64,000 nt of DNA from Stutzerimonas degradans. Lineage in GTDB: Bacteria; Pseudomonadota; Gammaproteobacteria; Pseudomonadales; Pseudomonadaceae. The notes beneath the pieces were generated by a model. It saw only the letters and a program-made list of their open reading frames with translations, made no database searches and was not told the origin of the DNA. How positions within the stretch are numbered: the stretch's first letter is position 1; every line of letters begins with the position of its first letter. The DNA lies in NCBI RefSeq assembly GCF_024448505.1, contig NZ_JAMOHV010000002.1:124001-188000 (forward strand), given 5' to 3'. Below, one piece after another: positions 17,862-26,414 of this stretch. The position numbers were made by a program, and so were the translations under genes.

Positions 17862-18983
17862 TCAGCGCTTGCGCAGGATCACGCTGCCGATCGAGTAGCC
17901 GGCACCGAACGAGCTGAGTACACCGAGGCTGCCACTGGGCAGGTCATCCTGGTGCTTGTGGAAAGCGATCACCGAACCGGCCGAACTGGTGTTGGCGTAG
18001 GTATCGAGAATCACCGGCGCTTCCTGCTCGGTGGCATCGCGGCCCAGCAGCCGGCGCACGATCAGGTGGTTCATGTTGAGGTTGGCCTGGTGCAGCCAGA
18101 AGCGCTTGACCGACTCCACGGCGATACCATTTTCCTGCAGGTGCGCGCCGATCAGCTCGGCGACCATCGGGCAGACTTCCTTGAACACCTTGCGGCCTTC
18201 CTGGATGAACAGCTTGTCCGCGTCGTCCTTGTGCTCTTCGGCAGCGCGGTTGAGGAAGCCGAAGTTGTTGCGGATGTTGTTAGAAAACTCGGTCACCAGC
18301 TTGGTGCTGACCACATCCCATTGGTGCTCGGAGGTCGCCAGATCGGCGCGCTCGATGATCACCGCGGTGCAGGCGTCGCCGAAGATGAAATGGCTGTCGC
18401 GATCACGGAAGTTCATGTGGCCGGTGCAGATTTCCGGGTTGACCATCAGGATCGCCCGCGCCTGACCGAGCTTGACGCTGTTCACTGCGTTCTGGATGCC
18501 GAAGGTCGCCGAGGAACAGGCCACGTTCATGTCGAAGCCGAAGCCCTTGATGCCCAGCGCGGCCTGCACTTCGATGGCGATAGCCGGATACGGACGCTGC
18601 AGGTTGGAACAGGCGACGATCACGCCATCGATATCGGCGGCCGTCTTGCCGGCCCGCGCCAACGCCTCTTCGGCAGCCTTGACCGACATTTCGCAGAGGA
18701 TCGACCACTCGTCGTTGCTACGCTCGGGAATGCGCGGAACCATGCGCTCGGGATCGAGAATACCGGCCTTGTCGGTGACGTAACGGCTCTTGATGCCCGA
18801 GGCCTTTTCGATGAAGGCAACGCTCGACTCGGGCAGCGCCTGGACCTCACCGGCGGCGATGGCAGCCGCGTGGTCGCTGTTGAAGCGCTGCACGTAGGCG
18901 TTGAACGACGCCACCAGTTCTTCGTTGGAGATGCTGCTGGCAGGGGTGTAAAGGCCGGTACCGCTGATGACGACGTCGTACAC
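17862..18983 (-). CDS. FabH-like beta-ketoacyl-ACP synthase III
   Basis: This thiolase-fold condensing enzyme of 373 aa has a catalytic triad: Cys156 in NVACSSATFG, His in WLHQANLNMN and Asn in DTYANTSSAG. The sequence strongly recalls a P. aeruginosa enzyme (PA3286, from memory) proposed to feed medium-chain acyl-CoA from beta-oxidation into fatty acid synthesis, rather than canonical acetyl-CoA FabH. I set the start at GTG 18981-18983 because AAGAGGAA lies 6 nt upstream and the protein then begins VYDVVISGTGLYTP. The open frame extends about 20 codons further without a ribosome site. It is apparently monocistronic. Confidence 0.85.
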   Translation of the reverse strand: MYDVVISGTGLYTPASSISNEELVASFNAYVQRFNSDHAAAIAAGEVQALPESSVAFIEKASGIKSRYVTDKAGILDPERMVPRIPERSNDEWSILCEMSVKAAEEALARAGKTAADIDGVIVACSNLQRPYPAIAIEVQAALGIKGFGFDMNVACSSATFGIQNAVNSVKLGQARAILMVNPEICTGHMNFRDRDSHFIFGDACTAVIIERADLATSEHQWDVVSTKLVTEFSNNIRNNFGFLNRAAEEHKDDADKLFIQEGRKVFKEVCPMVAELIGAHLQENGIAVESVKRFWLHQANLNMNHLIVRRLLGRDATEQEAPVILDTYANTSSAGSVIAFHKHQDDLPSGSLGVLSSFGAGYSIGSVILRKR

Positions 18984-19181
18984 AGTCGTTCCTCTTGAAT
19001 GATTGGCTGATCGTTTCTCTAACGTTCGGAGCGCGTCGACCACGGCCGTACGAGTGCTCCCAGCGCCGGGTTAATGCCGGCTATTGTGCATTAAAAGGCA
19101 AAAGAATCCGCAACCTGGCAGCGAAACCAGAGGAAAAACCGATAATTTCGCAACGCCTAGGCGTGACCGCTCGGTCGTAAA

Positions 19182-19213
19182 ACAAAGAAGGCGTCTTGCG
19201 ACGCCCTCTTTGT
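19182..19213 (-). terminator. Rho-independent terminator of the tsdBA operon
   Basis: A 14-bp stem with one mismatch (ACAAAGAAGGCGTC / GACGCCCTCTTTGT) encloses a TTGC loop. On the minus strand it is followed by TTTTAC, 22 bp after the tsdA stop. The stem could also work weakly in the other direction. Confidence 0.8.
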
Positions 19214-19234
19214 GTATAGACCAATCGGTCGGAT

Positions 19235-20158
19235 TCACTTGATACCCTGACCGAGCAGCACTCCATTGACCTCCTTGCCGTACAGGTTCACCCCGTCGTT
19301 GGCGTGGTACTTGTCGCGGGTCTTCTCGATCGAACCTTCGATCAGCCGCGGATCCTGCGGGCGTTCATGGCTGTTCATGAAGGCAGCGACGTTCCACGCC
19401 TGCTCGTCGGTCAGCGAGCCGCCCTTGCCCAGCGGCATGCTCTGCTTGATGAACGCCGCAGCGGTGTTGATGCGGTGCATCCCGGCGCCCCAGTTGAACG
19501 AGTCCCGGCCCCAGAGCGGCGGGAACACATAGTTGCCGCCCGCCTTCTGCCCCTCGCCATTGGCGCCGTGGCAAACCGCGCACTGCTCGGCATACACCTG
19601 CCTGCCCTGGGCGATGTCGTAACCCGCCTTCGGTTGCGGCACCTCGGGGTAGGCACGGCCGGGCAGTTCCTGGCCGGTCGGTGCGCCCGTCGACAGCCAG
19701 TACGAATAGGCCGTCAGCGCGTTGATCACATGGCTGTCGGCCGCCGGCGGCTTGCCGTTCATGCTGAACTGGAAACAGCCCTGGACGCGTTCGGCGTAGC
19801 TGTTGACCTTGTCGTTCTTCTTGCGATACGCCGGGTACATCGGATACGCGCCCCACAGCGGCGCGGAGTTGGCCTTGCGTCCCTGGTCGAGGTGGCAGTT
19901 GGTGCAGTTCATGCCATTGCCGACGTACTCGGCGGCGTACTTCTGGGTATCGATGAAGATGGCTCGGCCATCCTGCACCAGCTTGCCGAAGGCATTGTCC
20001 GGCAGGTCTTTCTCGTGCGGGGGCTGGAAATACGCCTCGCTCGGCGCCTTGCTGGCGCTGGCAACCAGTTGCGACTGGTCATCCATGCGGATTTTTTCGG
20101 CAGCCTGCAGCGGCACGGCAACGGCCAGGGCCAGGAGCGCTGGGATAAGAGTGTTCAT
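19235..20158 (-). CDS. tsdA: di-heme thiosulfate dehydrogenase TsdA
   Basis: This periplasmic c-type cytochrome of 307 aa oxidises two thiosulfate to tetrathionate. Signal peptide MNTLIPALLALAVAVPLQA. The first heme site is CTNCH (85-89) in the typical TsdA context GMNCTNCHLDQGR, and the second is CAVCH (193-197). Cys128 in RVQGCFQFSMNG fits the unusual axial heme ligand of the family. Met227 or Met241 may ligate the second heme. I chose ATG 20156-20158, with AGGAG 7 nt upstream. An ATG five codons earlier overlaps the tsdB stop. The gene lies 11 bp after tsdB and ends at the terminator at 19182-19213. Confidence 0.88.
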   Translation of the reverse strand: MNTLIPALLALAVAVPLQAAEKIRMDDQSQLVASASKAPSEAYFQPPHEKDLPDNAFGKLVQDGRAIFIDTQKYAAEYVGNGMNCTNCHLDQGRKANSAPLWGAYPMYPAYRKKNDKVNSYAERVQGCFQFSMNGKPPAADSHVINALTAYSYWLSTGAPTGQELPGRAYPEVPQPKAGYDIAQGRQVYAEQCAVCHGANGEGQKAGGNYVFPPLWGRDSFNWGAGMHRINTAAAFIKQSMPLGKGGSLTDEQAWNVAAFMNSHERPQDPRLIEGSIEKTRDKYHANDGVNLYGKEVNGVLLGQGIK

Positions 20159-20169
20159 CGGCAGTCTCC

Positions 20170-20808
20170 TCATGGCTGGCTCAGGTTGGCGAAATATTCC
20201 GAAACCGCCTGGACTTCGGCATCGGTCAGCCCGCGGGCGACATGGCCCATCAGATCGTTCGGATCGTTCTTGCGCGTACCCTGGCGCCAGGCCTGCAACT
20301 GGCCGGCAATGTATTGTGCGGGCTGCCCCGCGAGCGCCGGGAAGGCGTCACCCACGCCGATGCCGCTCGGCCCGTGACAGGAAACGCATTCGGGAATGTT
20401 GCGCGCCCAGGCACCGCGTAGCGCGAGCTGTGCGCCGAGGTCATCGGCTTTTTCCACCCGCGTCACCAGTGGCACGTCGACGGCCGGCAGCGCAGCGAGT
20501 ATTTCAGTCACCGCGGCGATTTCCTCATCCGTCAGCGCGGCCGCCAGGGGCTGCATCACGGGAGCGCTGCGCGCGCCGCTGCGGATGTCCTCCAGCTGCT
20601 TGCGCATGTAGGCGGCGGAAAGTCCTGCCAGGCGCGGGAAACCACCGGCCGCCATCCCTTCGCCATTGGCGCCATGACATGTCACACATGCCAGTGCAGC
20701 CGGATTGGCGCCCCCCTGGCTATAGATCTTCTGCCCATCGGCAGCGTGCACCTGCAACGCAAGTATCAGTGCACCGGCGCCGGCCAGCGCCCTGCTTGGA
20801 ATTTTCAT
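20170..20808 (-). CDS. tsdB: di-heme cytochrome c4-like electron acceptor TsdB
   Basis: This exported di-heme cytochrome of 212 aa is made of two cytochrome c domains, each with one heme motif: CVTCH (41-45) and CVSCH (141-145), in a GANGEG/GPSGIG context as in cytochrome c4. The signal peptide ends QVHA. Its position directly before tsdA matches the tsdBA operons of P. stutzeri relatives, where TsdB takes electrons from TsdA. ATG 20806-20808 is preferred (GAGGG upstream) over the ATG four codons earlier. Confidence 0.85.
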   Translation of the reverse strand: MKIPSRALAGAGALILALQVHAADGQKIYSQGGANPAALACVTCHGANGEGMAAGGFPRLAGLSAAYMRKQLEDIRSGARSAPVMQPLAAALTDEEIAAVTEILAALPAVDVPLVTRVEKADDLGAQLALRGAWARNIPECVSCHGPSGIGVGDAFPALAGQPAQYIAGQLQAWRQGTRKNDPNDLMGHVARGLTDAEVQAVSEYFANLSQP

Positions 20809-21041
20809 GCAAACCCTCATCAGCCTTTATTTTTTAATTTCTTCTGCGCCAGCGCCGTCAGGCAGTGCGGCAGTCTGTCGCAGCGACCCGAAGCTATCAC
20901 ACGCATAACCCTCCAGCCAGTAACGGAATAAGCTTAGAACCGTTGCGAATATATCGTTGCGCCCTATACCCCCAGGGGCATGCTCTCAGAGCAGCAGGCT
21001 CCGTCTCGGTTATGCTTGCGTCCCCTGACCAGGACTGCCCC

Positions 21042-21575
21042 ATGAAAGACCAACTCGAAGAATTGCTTCGCCTGATCGGCTCTGGCTGCATGAGCGAAGA
21101 AGAAATAGCGCGGATCGCCGGCGAGGCCGCGCAGGCCTATGCCGACCCGGCGGCCTTTCTCGCCGCGAACCCGGACATCAACTATGACGACAACTTCCCC
21201 ATCCCCCTGGGCGAATGGGTGGTCGTCGGTAGCCTGCCCGAAACCGTGCTGTTCCAGGCCGACGATTACCAGCAGCTGTTCGAGCGCATCGTCTCCTCGT
21301 TCGGCCCGCAGGTGTCGTTCGTGCTCAAGGCCAAGCAGCTGGCCAAGACCGAGCCGCTGAAGGCGCTTAATCGCATCCAGGTGCAGCTGAGCAGCCTCTA
21401 CCCGGAGAAAGGCGGCTACGTGCTGGTGGATTTCAGCGAGCCGCTGGACGACGAACTGCAGGCCGTACTGGTCTACAGCTGCGATGTCGAACGGGTGATG
21501 CAGCTGGCGGTGGAAGTCGGCATCTATGCCGCGCCGGCGCTCGATGCGCTCAAGGCCGAACTCGAAGCGGAATGA
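21042..21575 (+). CDS. conserved protein of unknown function (177 aa)
   Basis: ATG 21042 gives MKDQLEELLRLIGSGCMSEEEIARIAGE, a cytoplasmic, acidic, mixed alpha/beta protein. It has no signal peptide and only two cysteines. Segments such as LGEWVVVGSLPETVLFQADDYQQLFERI and GYVLVDFSEPLDDELQAVLVY suggest a compact globular domain. I do not recognise the family. It converges exactly with the DUF3820 gene, the two stop codons being adjacent. Confidence 0.7.
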   Translation: MKDQLEELLRLIGSGCMSEEEIARIAGEAAQAYADPAAFLAANPDINYDDNFPIPLGEWVVVGSLPETVLFQADDYQQLFERIVSSFGPQVSFVLKAKQLAKTEPLKALNRIQVQLSSLYPEKGGYVLVDFSEPLDDELQAVLVYSCDVERVMQLAVEVGIYAAPALDALKAELEAE

Positions 21576-21788
21576 TCAGCGCCGGCGCAGCGGCTCGAGC
21601 AGCGGCTTGAGACCGTTGTGGTCGATCTCCTGCATCAGCGCCAGCAGGCGACCGATATCGCCGGGCGGAAAGCCAACCCGGGCGAACCAGTTGAGGTAGT
21701 GGCCGGGCAGATCGGCGATCACCCGGCCCTTGTACTTGCCGTAAGGCATGGTCTGGGTGACCAGACGCTGCAGGTCTTCGGGTTTCAT
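21576..21788 (-). CDS. DUF3820 family small protein
   Basis: The 70-aa protein starts MKPEDLQRLVTQTMPYGKYKGRVIADLPGHYLNWF. The motif MPYGKYKGRxIxDLPxxYLxW is diagnostic of DUF3820, which in Pseudomonas has been labelled a putative quorum-sensing-regulated virulence factor. The molecular function is unknown. ATG 21786-21788 is used because the family motif begins soon after it. The longer frame upstream reads through non-conserved sequence. Confidence 0.85.
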   Translation of the reverse strand: MKPEDLQRLVTQTMPYGKYKGRVIADLPGHYLNWFARVGFPPGDIGRLLALMQEIDHNGLKPLLEPLRRR

Positions 21789-22079
21789 CTGGGCGCTCGG
21801 CTTGGCGGGACGGCCATACTGCCACAGGACTGCGGCGGGCCGTTCGCTGGCCACTGGCCTTTTATCGATTCGGCATAAACGCCCGCCGCAGGTACTCGGC
21901 CATAAATATGGCAGCGCGCCATCCTTCCCGGTAACCCCGGAAATAGACCGGTTGATCGCTGCTCGCCGAGGTTTCAGGCAATCGTTCAATCGACATCATA
22001 GGCATTGTCTATTTTTCGTTGTCCGCGAGTTGACCTAGGCCTTCAGACGGCTTACCCGTCCACTTGCGGAGAACAATAA

Positions 22080-23474
22080 ATGAACGCACCACTTACGCAC
22101 GGCGGCCTCCTCGCGCTGGCCATGAGCCTCGCGCTGCCCGTCGTGCAGGCCGCCGAAACCGACAAGGTCCCCACCAGCTACTCGCCGGTGGTCATCACCG
22201 AACGCTTCGACGCGATCATGCAACGCATGGCCGGCGACAAGGCCGGGGTCATGCAGCGCCACCGGGAACTGCTCGAACAACGCTACGACCTTGCCGACAA
22301 GCCCGCCGATGGCGTGAAGATGACGCGCGGCAAACCGATCCAGAGCGGCGTGCGGGTCAAGCTGGCGGACGGCGCGAGCTGGGAAGAACTGGCCGGGCTG
22401 AGCCCCGAGCAGATTCGCGAGCAGCAGCGCTTCCCCCTCGGCTTCATGCCTCTGCCACATCCCAATCATCCCGAAGGCGGCATGGTCTTCCCGCAGTTTC
22501 AGATCGACGAGTTGAAGAAGATCGAGAACCGCGACCTGACGCGCTTCGATCTGGATTTCGATCTGCCCGAGCATTTCCTGCCGGAGTTTCCGGCGCCGAT
22601 CTTCCTCACCACTCGCCCGGACCTCGGCGACGTGTCCCAGGGCAAGCTGGTCAACATCCGCAATTACTTCGAGCTGTTCAACGGCATCCTCAATCCCAAG
22701 CAGCTCGAAGGCCTGCGGCTGCTGGTCACGACCTTTCCGCAGCAACAGTTCAACGCCACCGACGACCGTCGCAGCGAACACCCGCACCCCGGCGTGGCCT
22801 GCCTGGACTGCCATGCCAACGGCCACACTAACGGCGCGACGCACCTGGCCGGCGACGTGCGGCCGCAGAAATTCCGCCACCGCATCGACACGCCGACCCT
22901 GCGCGGCGTCAACATCCAGCAGATCTTCGGCTCGCAGCGCGCGCTGAAGACGGTGGAGGACTTCACCGAATTCGAGCAGCGCGCGGCCTACTTCGACGGG
23001 GACATCGTGACGGCCGCGAAGAAGGGCGTGAACGTGCTCGAACGCGGCAGCCAGGTGCATTTCATGGGCGAGTTCCAGGCGCTGCTGGATTTCCCGCCAG
23101 CACCCAAGCTGAACGTCGAGGGTCGCCTCGATCCGGCCAAGGCCAGCGAGCAGGAGCTGCGCGGCGAGCAGATCTTTCACGGCAAGGGCGCCTGCGCCGG
23201 TTGCCACGTGCCGCCCTACTACACCGACAACCTGATGCACGACCTGCAGACCGAGCGCTTCTACGCGCCGCAGGAATACAACGGCGTGATGGCCGTAGGC
23301 GACGGGCCGATCAAGACCTTCCCGCTGCGCGGCATCAAGGAGTCGCCGCCGTACCTGCATGACGGCCGCCTGCTGACCCTCGAAGACAGCGTGGAATTCT
23401 TCAACCTGGTCCTGCAGCGCCACCTCAGTCAGCAGGAGAAGGCCGATCTGGTCGCCTTCCTGCGCACGCTCTGA
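22080..23474 (+). CDS. exported di-heme cytochrome, cytochrome c peroxidase/MauG-like
   Basis: The 464-aa periplasmic protein has a signal peptide (MNAPLTHGGLLALAMSLALPVVQA) and two heme c sites, CLDCH (241-245) and CAGCH (372-376). The C-terminal region FPLRGIKESPPYLHDGRLLTLEDSVEFFN is the conserved end of di-heme cytochrome c peroxidases. The N-terminal 230 residues are longer than in standard CcpA and carry no heme motif. Peroxidase activity is not proven; it may be a specialised electron carrier or protein-modifying enzyme. It stands alone, with a palindrome (23483-23514) after the stop. Confidence 0.75.
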   Translation: MNAPLTHGGLLALAMSLALPVVQAAETDKVPTSYSPVVITERFDAIMQRMAGDKAGVMQRHRELLEQRYDLADKPADGVKMTRGKPIQSGVRVKLADGASWEELAGLSPEQIREQQRFPLGFMPLPHPNHPEGGMVFPQFQIDELKKIENRDLTRFDLDFDLPEHFLPEFPAPIFLTTRPDLGDVSQGKLVNIRNYFELFNGILNPKQLEGLRLLVTTFPQQQFNATDDRRSEHPHPGVACLDCHANGHTNGATHLAGDVRPQKFRHRIDTPTLRGVNIQQIFGSQRALKTVEDFTEFEQRAAYFDGDIVTAAKKGVNVLERGSQVHFMGEFQALLDFPPAPKLNVEGRLDPAKASEQELRGEQIFHGKGACAGCHVPPYYTDNLMHDLQTERFYAPQEYNGVMAVGDGPIKTFPLRGIKESPPYLHDGRLLTLEDSVEFFNLVLQRHLSQQEKADLVAFLRTL

Positions 23475-23482
23475 GGCACCGT

Positions 23483-23514
23483 TTTATCCAGCGCCTCTCG
23501 CGGCGCTGGATAAA
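23483..23514. terminator. perfect inverted repeat after the di-heme cytochrome gene, possible terminator
   Basis: A 13-bp perfect stem (TTTATCCAGCGCC / GGCGCTGGATAAA) has a 6-nt loop and lies 9 bp after the stop codon. There is no U-run beyond the arm, so termination would be weak or the element may instead stabilise the mRNA end. Confidence 0.5.
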
Positions 23515-23610
23515 GCGCGGCTATCCACGGCATAGGCAGACTCCGCTGGCCGGCGCCGTAAGCGCGGCCGACAATGAGCGCCATCGCCCGCCGTGCCCCA
23601 GGAGCCGAAC

Positions 23611-24132
23611 ATGCAAGCGCCCAAGCCAACCCCCGAACTGGATGACGCCACCCTCGCCTTCGCCGAACAGGTCTTCGACTGCGCGCGCAAGGGCGACAGC
23701 GACCGGCTCGGCGAACTGCTCGCCCAGGGACTGCCGGCCAACCTGCGCAACCATGCCGGCGATAGCCTGCTGATGCTCGCCAGCTACCACGGTCATGTCG
23801 ACACCGTGCGCCTGTTGCTGCAGCACGGCGCCGATCCACAGCTGCGCAATGCACGCGGCCAGACGCCGCTGGCGGGCGCCGCATTCAAGGGTGACCTGCC
23901 GATGATCCGTCTGCTGCTGGAACACGGCGCCGACGTCGAGGGCGCCTCGCCCGACGGCCGCACCGCGCTGATGATCGCCGCGATGTTCAACCGTAGCGAG
24001 ATCGTCGAATTCCTGATTGCCCAGGGGGCCGATCCACATGCCTGCGATGCGGGCGGTGCAACGGCGCTGGCCGCTGCGGCGATGATGGGCGCGACCGACA
24101 CCCAGGCCCTGCTCGCCCGGCTGACCGGCTGA
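23611..24132 (+). CDS. ankyrin repeat protein
   Basis: The 173-aa cytoplasmic protein carries about four ankyrin repeats from residue 20 on: GDSLLMLASYHGHVDTVRLLLQHGAD, GQTPLAGAAFKGDLPMIRLLLEHGAD, GRTALMIAAMFNRSEIVEFLIAQGAD and a final GGATALAAAAMMG. It probably binds another protein. In pseudomonads similar proteins are found near catalase genes, but no such gene is adjacent here. ATG 23611 has AGGAG 6 nt upstream. It converges with the diguanylate cyclase gene. Confidence 0.85.
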   Translation: MQAPKPTPELDDATLAFAEQVFDCARKGDSDRLGELLAQGLPANLRNHAGDSLLMLASYHGHVDTVRLLLQHGADPQLRNARGQTPLAGAAFKGDLPMIRLLLEHGADVEGASPDGRTALMIAAMFNRSEIVEFLIAQGADPHACDAGGATALAAAAMMGATDTQALLARLTG

Positions 24133-24141
24133 GCCGCAGGC

Positions 24142-25233
24142 TCAGAGCGCGGCGACCAGCGGAGCCTCGTGCGATCCCAGCGACGGCGCGACGCTGATGC
24201 GATTGCGCCCGTCGTGCTTGGCCGCGTACAGCGCCCGGTCGGCGGCGGCGATCCACTCCAGCGCATCCTGCATGCTCGGCTCGAAGGCCGCGATACCGAT
24301 GCTCAGGCTGGTCGACAGCTGTGGCGCGCTGTCGAAATCCAGCCGCGCGATGTCCTCGCGCAGCCGTTCCATCACCTCATACGCGAGGGCGCCATTGGCG
24401 CCGGGCAACAGCACGCAGAACTCATCCCCGCCATAGCGGCCGGACAGATCGCCGACCCGCAGGTTGCGCGCGATGCAGGCCCCCACCTGTCGCAGCACCA
24501 CATCGCCCAGCGGATGTCCGTAGCGGTCATTGATGTTCTTGAAATGATCGACGTCGATCAGCGCCAGCGCCGCGTCGCCGCCACGGGTCTGGCGATGGCT
24601 GAATTCCAGCCGGAACAACTCGTCCCAGTAGCTGCGATTGAACAGCCCGGTCAGCCCGTCGGTGCGGCTCAGCTCGCGCAGTGCCTGCTTGTGCCGGACC
24701 AGTTGCATGGCCAGCCGGTAAAGCACCATGCCGATCACCAGCGGATGGACGATCAGCATGGGAATGCAGGCGTAGATCTGCATCTGGCTGGTACGCGGCG
24801 CGAAACCGAAGCCCAGCAGCAGTCCGGCCAGCACCATGCCAGCCATTTGCGCCAGCAAACCGCGCAGGACGAACGCCGCGCCGCCGGTGGCGCAATTGTT
24901 CATCGCCATCATCGACAACAGCACCGCGCTGGGCAGCGTGTTGTACTGCATGGCGCCGATGAAGAAGCCGCCCAGCAGCGAATCGATCAGCACCTGACGG
25001 CGCTCGGCGCGCAGCGGCGACGGTGATCGACGGCTCAGCCAATAGGCAAGGAACGGCCACAGATAGCAGAAGCCGATCAGCAGCGCCCAGGTCCACACTG
25101 GCGTCGCCGGACGCTCGATGAACACCGCGGCGACGCAGAAGAAACCCACGCCCAATCCAATGAAGCGTGGGTAGAACGCACGACGGGATACGGACGAACG
25201 GGTGGTCGCTTCCGTGAACGGATGGTCTGGCAT
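24142..25233 (-). CDS. membrane diguanylate cyclase, MASE2-GGDEF
   Basis: The 363-aa inner-membrane protein makes cyclic di-GMP. Residues 15-175 form a MASE2-like sensory membrane domain (FIGLGVGFFCVAAVF, LWPFLAYWLSRRSPSPLRAE, MMAMNNCATGGAAF) comparable to DgcC/AdrA of enterobacteria. The GGDEF domain follows, with the intact active site GRYGGDEF (268-272). The product-inhibition site RVGD (259-262) is also present, at the standard five-residue spacing. ATG 25231-25233 is chosen because alternatives upstream lack ATG and a ribosome site. The activating signal is unknown. Confidence 0.88.
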   Translation of the reverse strand: MPDHPFTEATTRSSVSRRAFYPRFIGLGVGFFCVAAVFIERPATPVWTWALLIGFCYLWPFLAYWLSRRSPSPLRAERRQVLIDSLLGGFFIGAMQYNTLPSAVLLSMMAMNNCATGGAAFVLRGLLAQMAGMVLAGLLLGFGFAPRTSQMQIYACIPMLIVHPLVIGMVLYRLAMQLVRHKQALRELSRTDGLTGLFNRSYWDELFRLEFSHRQTRGGDAALALIDVDHFKNINDRYGHPLGDVVLRQVGACIARNLRVGDLSGRYGGDEFCVLLPGANGALAYEVMERLREDIARLDFDSAPQLSTSLSIGIAAFEPSMQDALEWIAAADRALYAAKHDGRNRISVAPSLGSHEAPLVAAL

Positions 25234-25315
25234 TAGGCACCTGGGAGGAACGGCCAAACCTCAATATAGCCCATCGCCATTACACGAAACATCGCCGGAC
25301 AACGGCGCTGCACGG

Positions 25316-26035
25316 TCAGTCCAGCGCGTACTGGAAGGTGCTGACCACCCGCAGGCGCTTGCCGATGGTGCGACCGCTTTCCATGTCGCTGCCGTCGTCG
25401 TCGATGACCCGGATCACGCCCTGGTTGGCATTGCGCAACTCGCCCAGTCGTGCGCCGGCATCGTCGGCGAAACGCGTCGCCTGTTCGCGCGCGTTGGCGG
25501 TGGCCTGCTGCAGCAGAACGGGCTTGAGTTCGTTGAAGCCGCGCAGCTGGTAGCGCGGCCCGGTGGCGCCGCCGCTTTCGCTGTCCAGCTGCACGCCGGC
25601 CTGGATCAGCGGATCGAGCGCATTGGCGGCCGCCGCCACCGCATCGACCCGCGCGGTCTTGACCAGCACCTGACCCTGGCCGTTGAAACGCAGCGCCACT
25701 TCCTGCGAACCCCATTCGCGCGCCAGCAGATCCTGCACTTGCAGCGGTCGTACCTCGATCTCCGCCTCGTCGAAGCCCTGCTCGCGCAGGAAGGCAACCA
25801 CCGCCTGGCGATCCCCGGCCAGCCGCTGCTGCAGCTCGGCAAAGTCATCGCCACCGCGACGAAAGCCGAGCGTCCAGACCGCGAAGTCGCTCTTCACGTC
25901 CATCTCCGCCAGGCCCTTGACCGTCACCGAGCGATCGGCGACGCGAAAACGCTCGACGCCCTGCCCCACCGACCACCCGGCAAACGCCACCGCCGCGGCG
26001 AGCAGCGCCGCCGAAAAGAATCCCACACGCACCAT
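25316..26035 (-). CDS. SIMPL (DUF541) domain exported protein
   Basis: The 239-aa protein has an N-terminal membrane anchor or signal peptide (residues 5-22) and a SIMPL/DUF541 domain starting VTVKGLAEMDVKSDFAVWTLGF. A central linker and the conserved GFNELKPVLLQQATANAREQATRFADDAG block follow. Family members (for example YggE) are periplasmic proteins linked to oxidative stress or signalling, with unclear biochemistry. ATG 26033-26035 is preceded by AGGAGG. The next gene upstream on this strand, 49 bp away, is the DUF1992 gene. Confidence 0.85.
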   Translation of the reverse strand: MVRVGFFSAALLAAAVAFAGWSVGQGVERFRVADRSVTVKGLAEMDVKSDFAVWTLGFRRGGDDFAELQQRLAGDRQAVVAFLREQGFDEAEIEVRPLQVQDLLAREWGSQEVALRFNGQGQVLVKTARVDAVAAAANALDPLIQAGVQLDSESGGATGPRYQLRGFNELKPVLLQQATANAREQATRFADDAGARLGELRNANQGVIRVIDDDGSDMESGRTIGKRLRVVSTFQYALD

Positions 26036-26084
26036 GACGCTTCCTCCTGTTGGCCGCCTCGCCGCACCGGCAAAGCGCAACCGA

Positions 26085-26414
26085 TCAACCTCGTCCCATT
26101 CGCTCCAATGCTTCCAGACGAACCGCCAGATGCTGTTCCAGCTCGCTCAGACGCCTCTGCAACGCCGTGCGCTCGTCTTCCGTCAGCGCTTCCTGCAGCC
26201 GTTCGCGCAAGCGGACGCGCTCGTGCAGCAGATCGATTTCCCGTGGCGGTACGCCCGCGCTCTTCAGCACCTGGAACGGCAGGCGCAGCCCTTGGGGCGT
26301 CTGCAGCCAGGCGCTATCGATCGGCAGCGGCGCGCCGCGGGAAGTGACGCCGCGCTGCCATTCGGCGACCTGCTGCGCGATCCGCCGCTCGATGTCCTGG
26401 TCGATGGTGCTCAT
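26085..26414 (-). CDS. DUF1992 (DnaJC28-like) protein
   Basis: The 109-aa cytoplasmic helical protein starts MSTIDQDIERRIAQQVAEW and includes LRLPFQVLKSAGVPPREIDLLHER, which resembles the DUF1992 core (fxILKnAGxxPpEiexxkEi). A C-terminal coiled-coil-like region follows (RLQEALTEDERTALQRRLSELEQHLAVRLEAL). Function is unknown. Relatives are sometimes called DnaJ homologue subfamily C member 28 domains, although no J-domain is present here. It is placed upstream of the SIMPL gene. Confidence 0.7.
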   Translation of the reverse strand: MSTIDQDIERRIAQQVAEWQRGVTSRGAPLPIDSAWLQTPQGLRLPFQVLKSAGVPPREIDLLHERVRLRERLQEALTEDERTALQRRLSELEQHLAVRLEALERMGRG

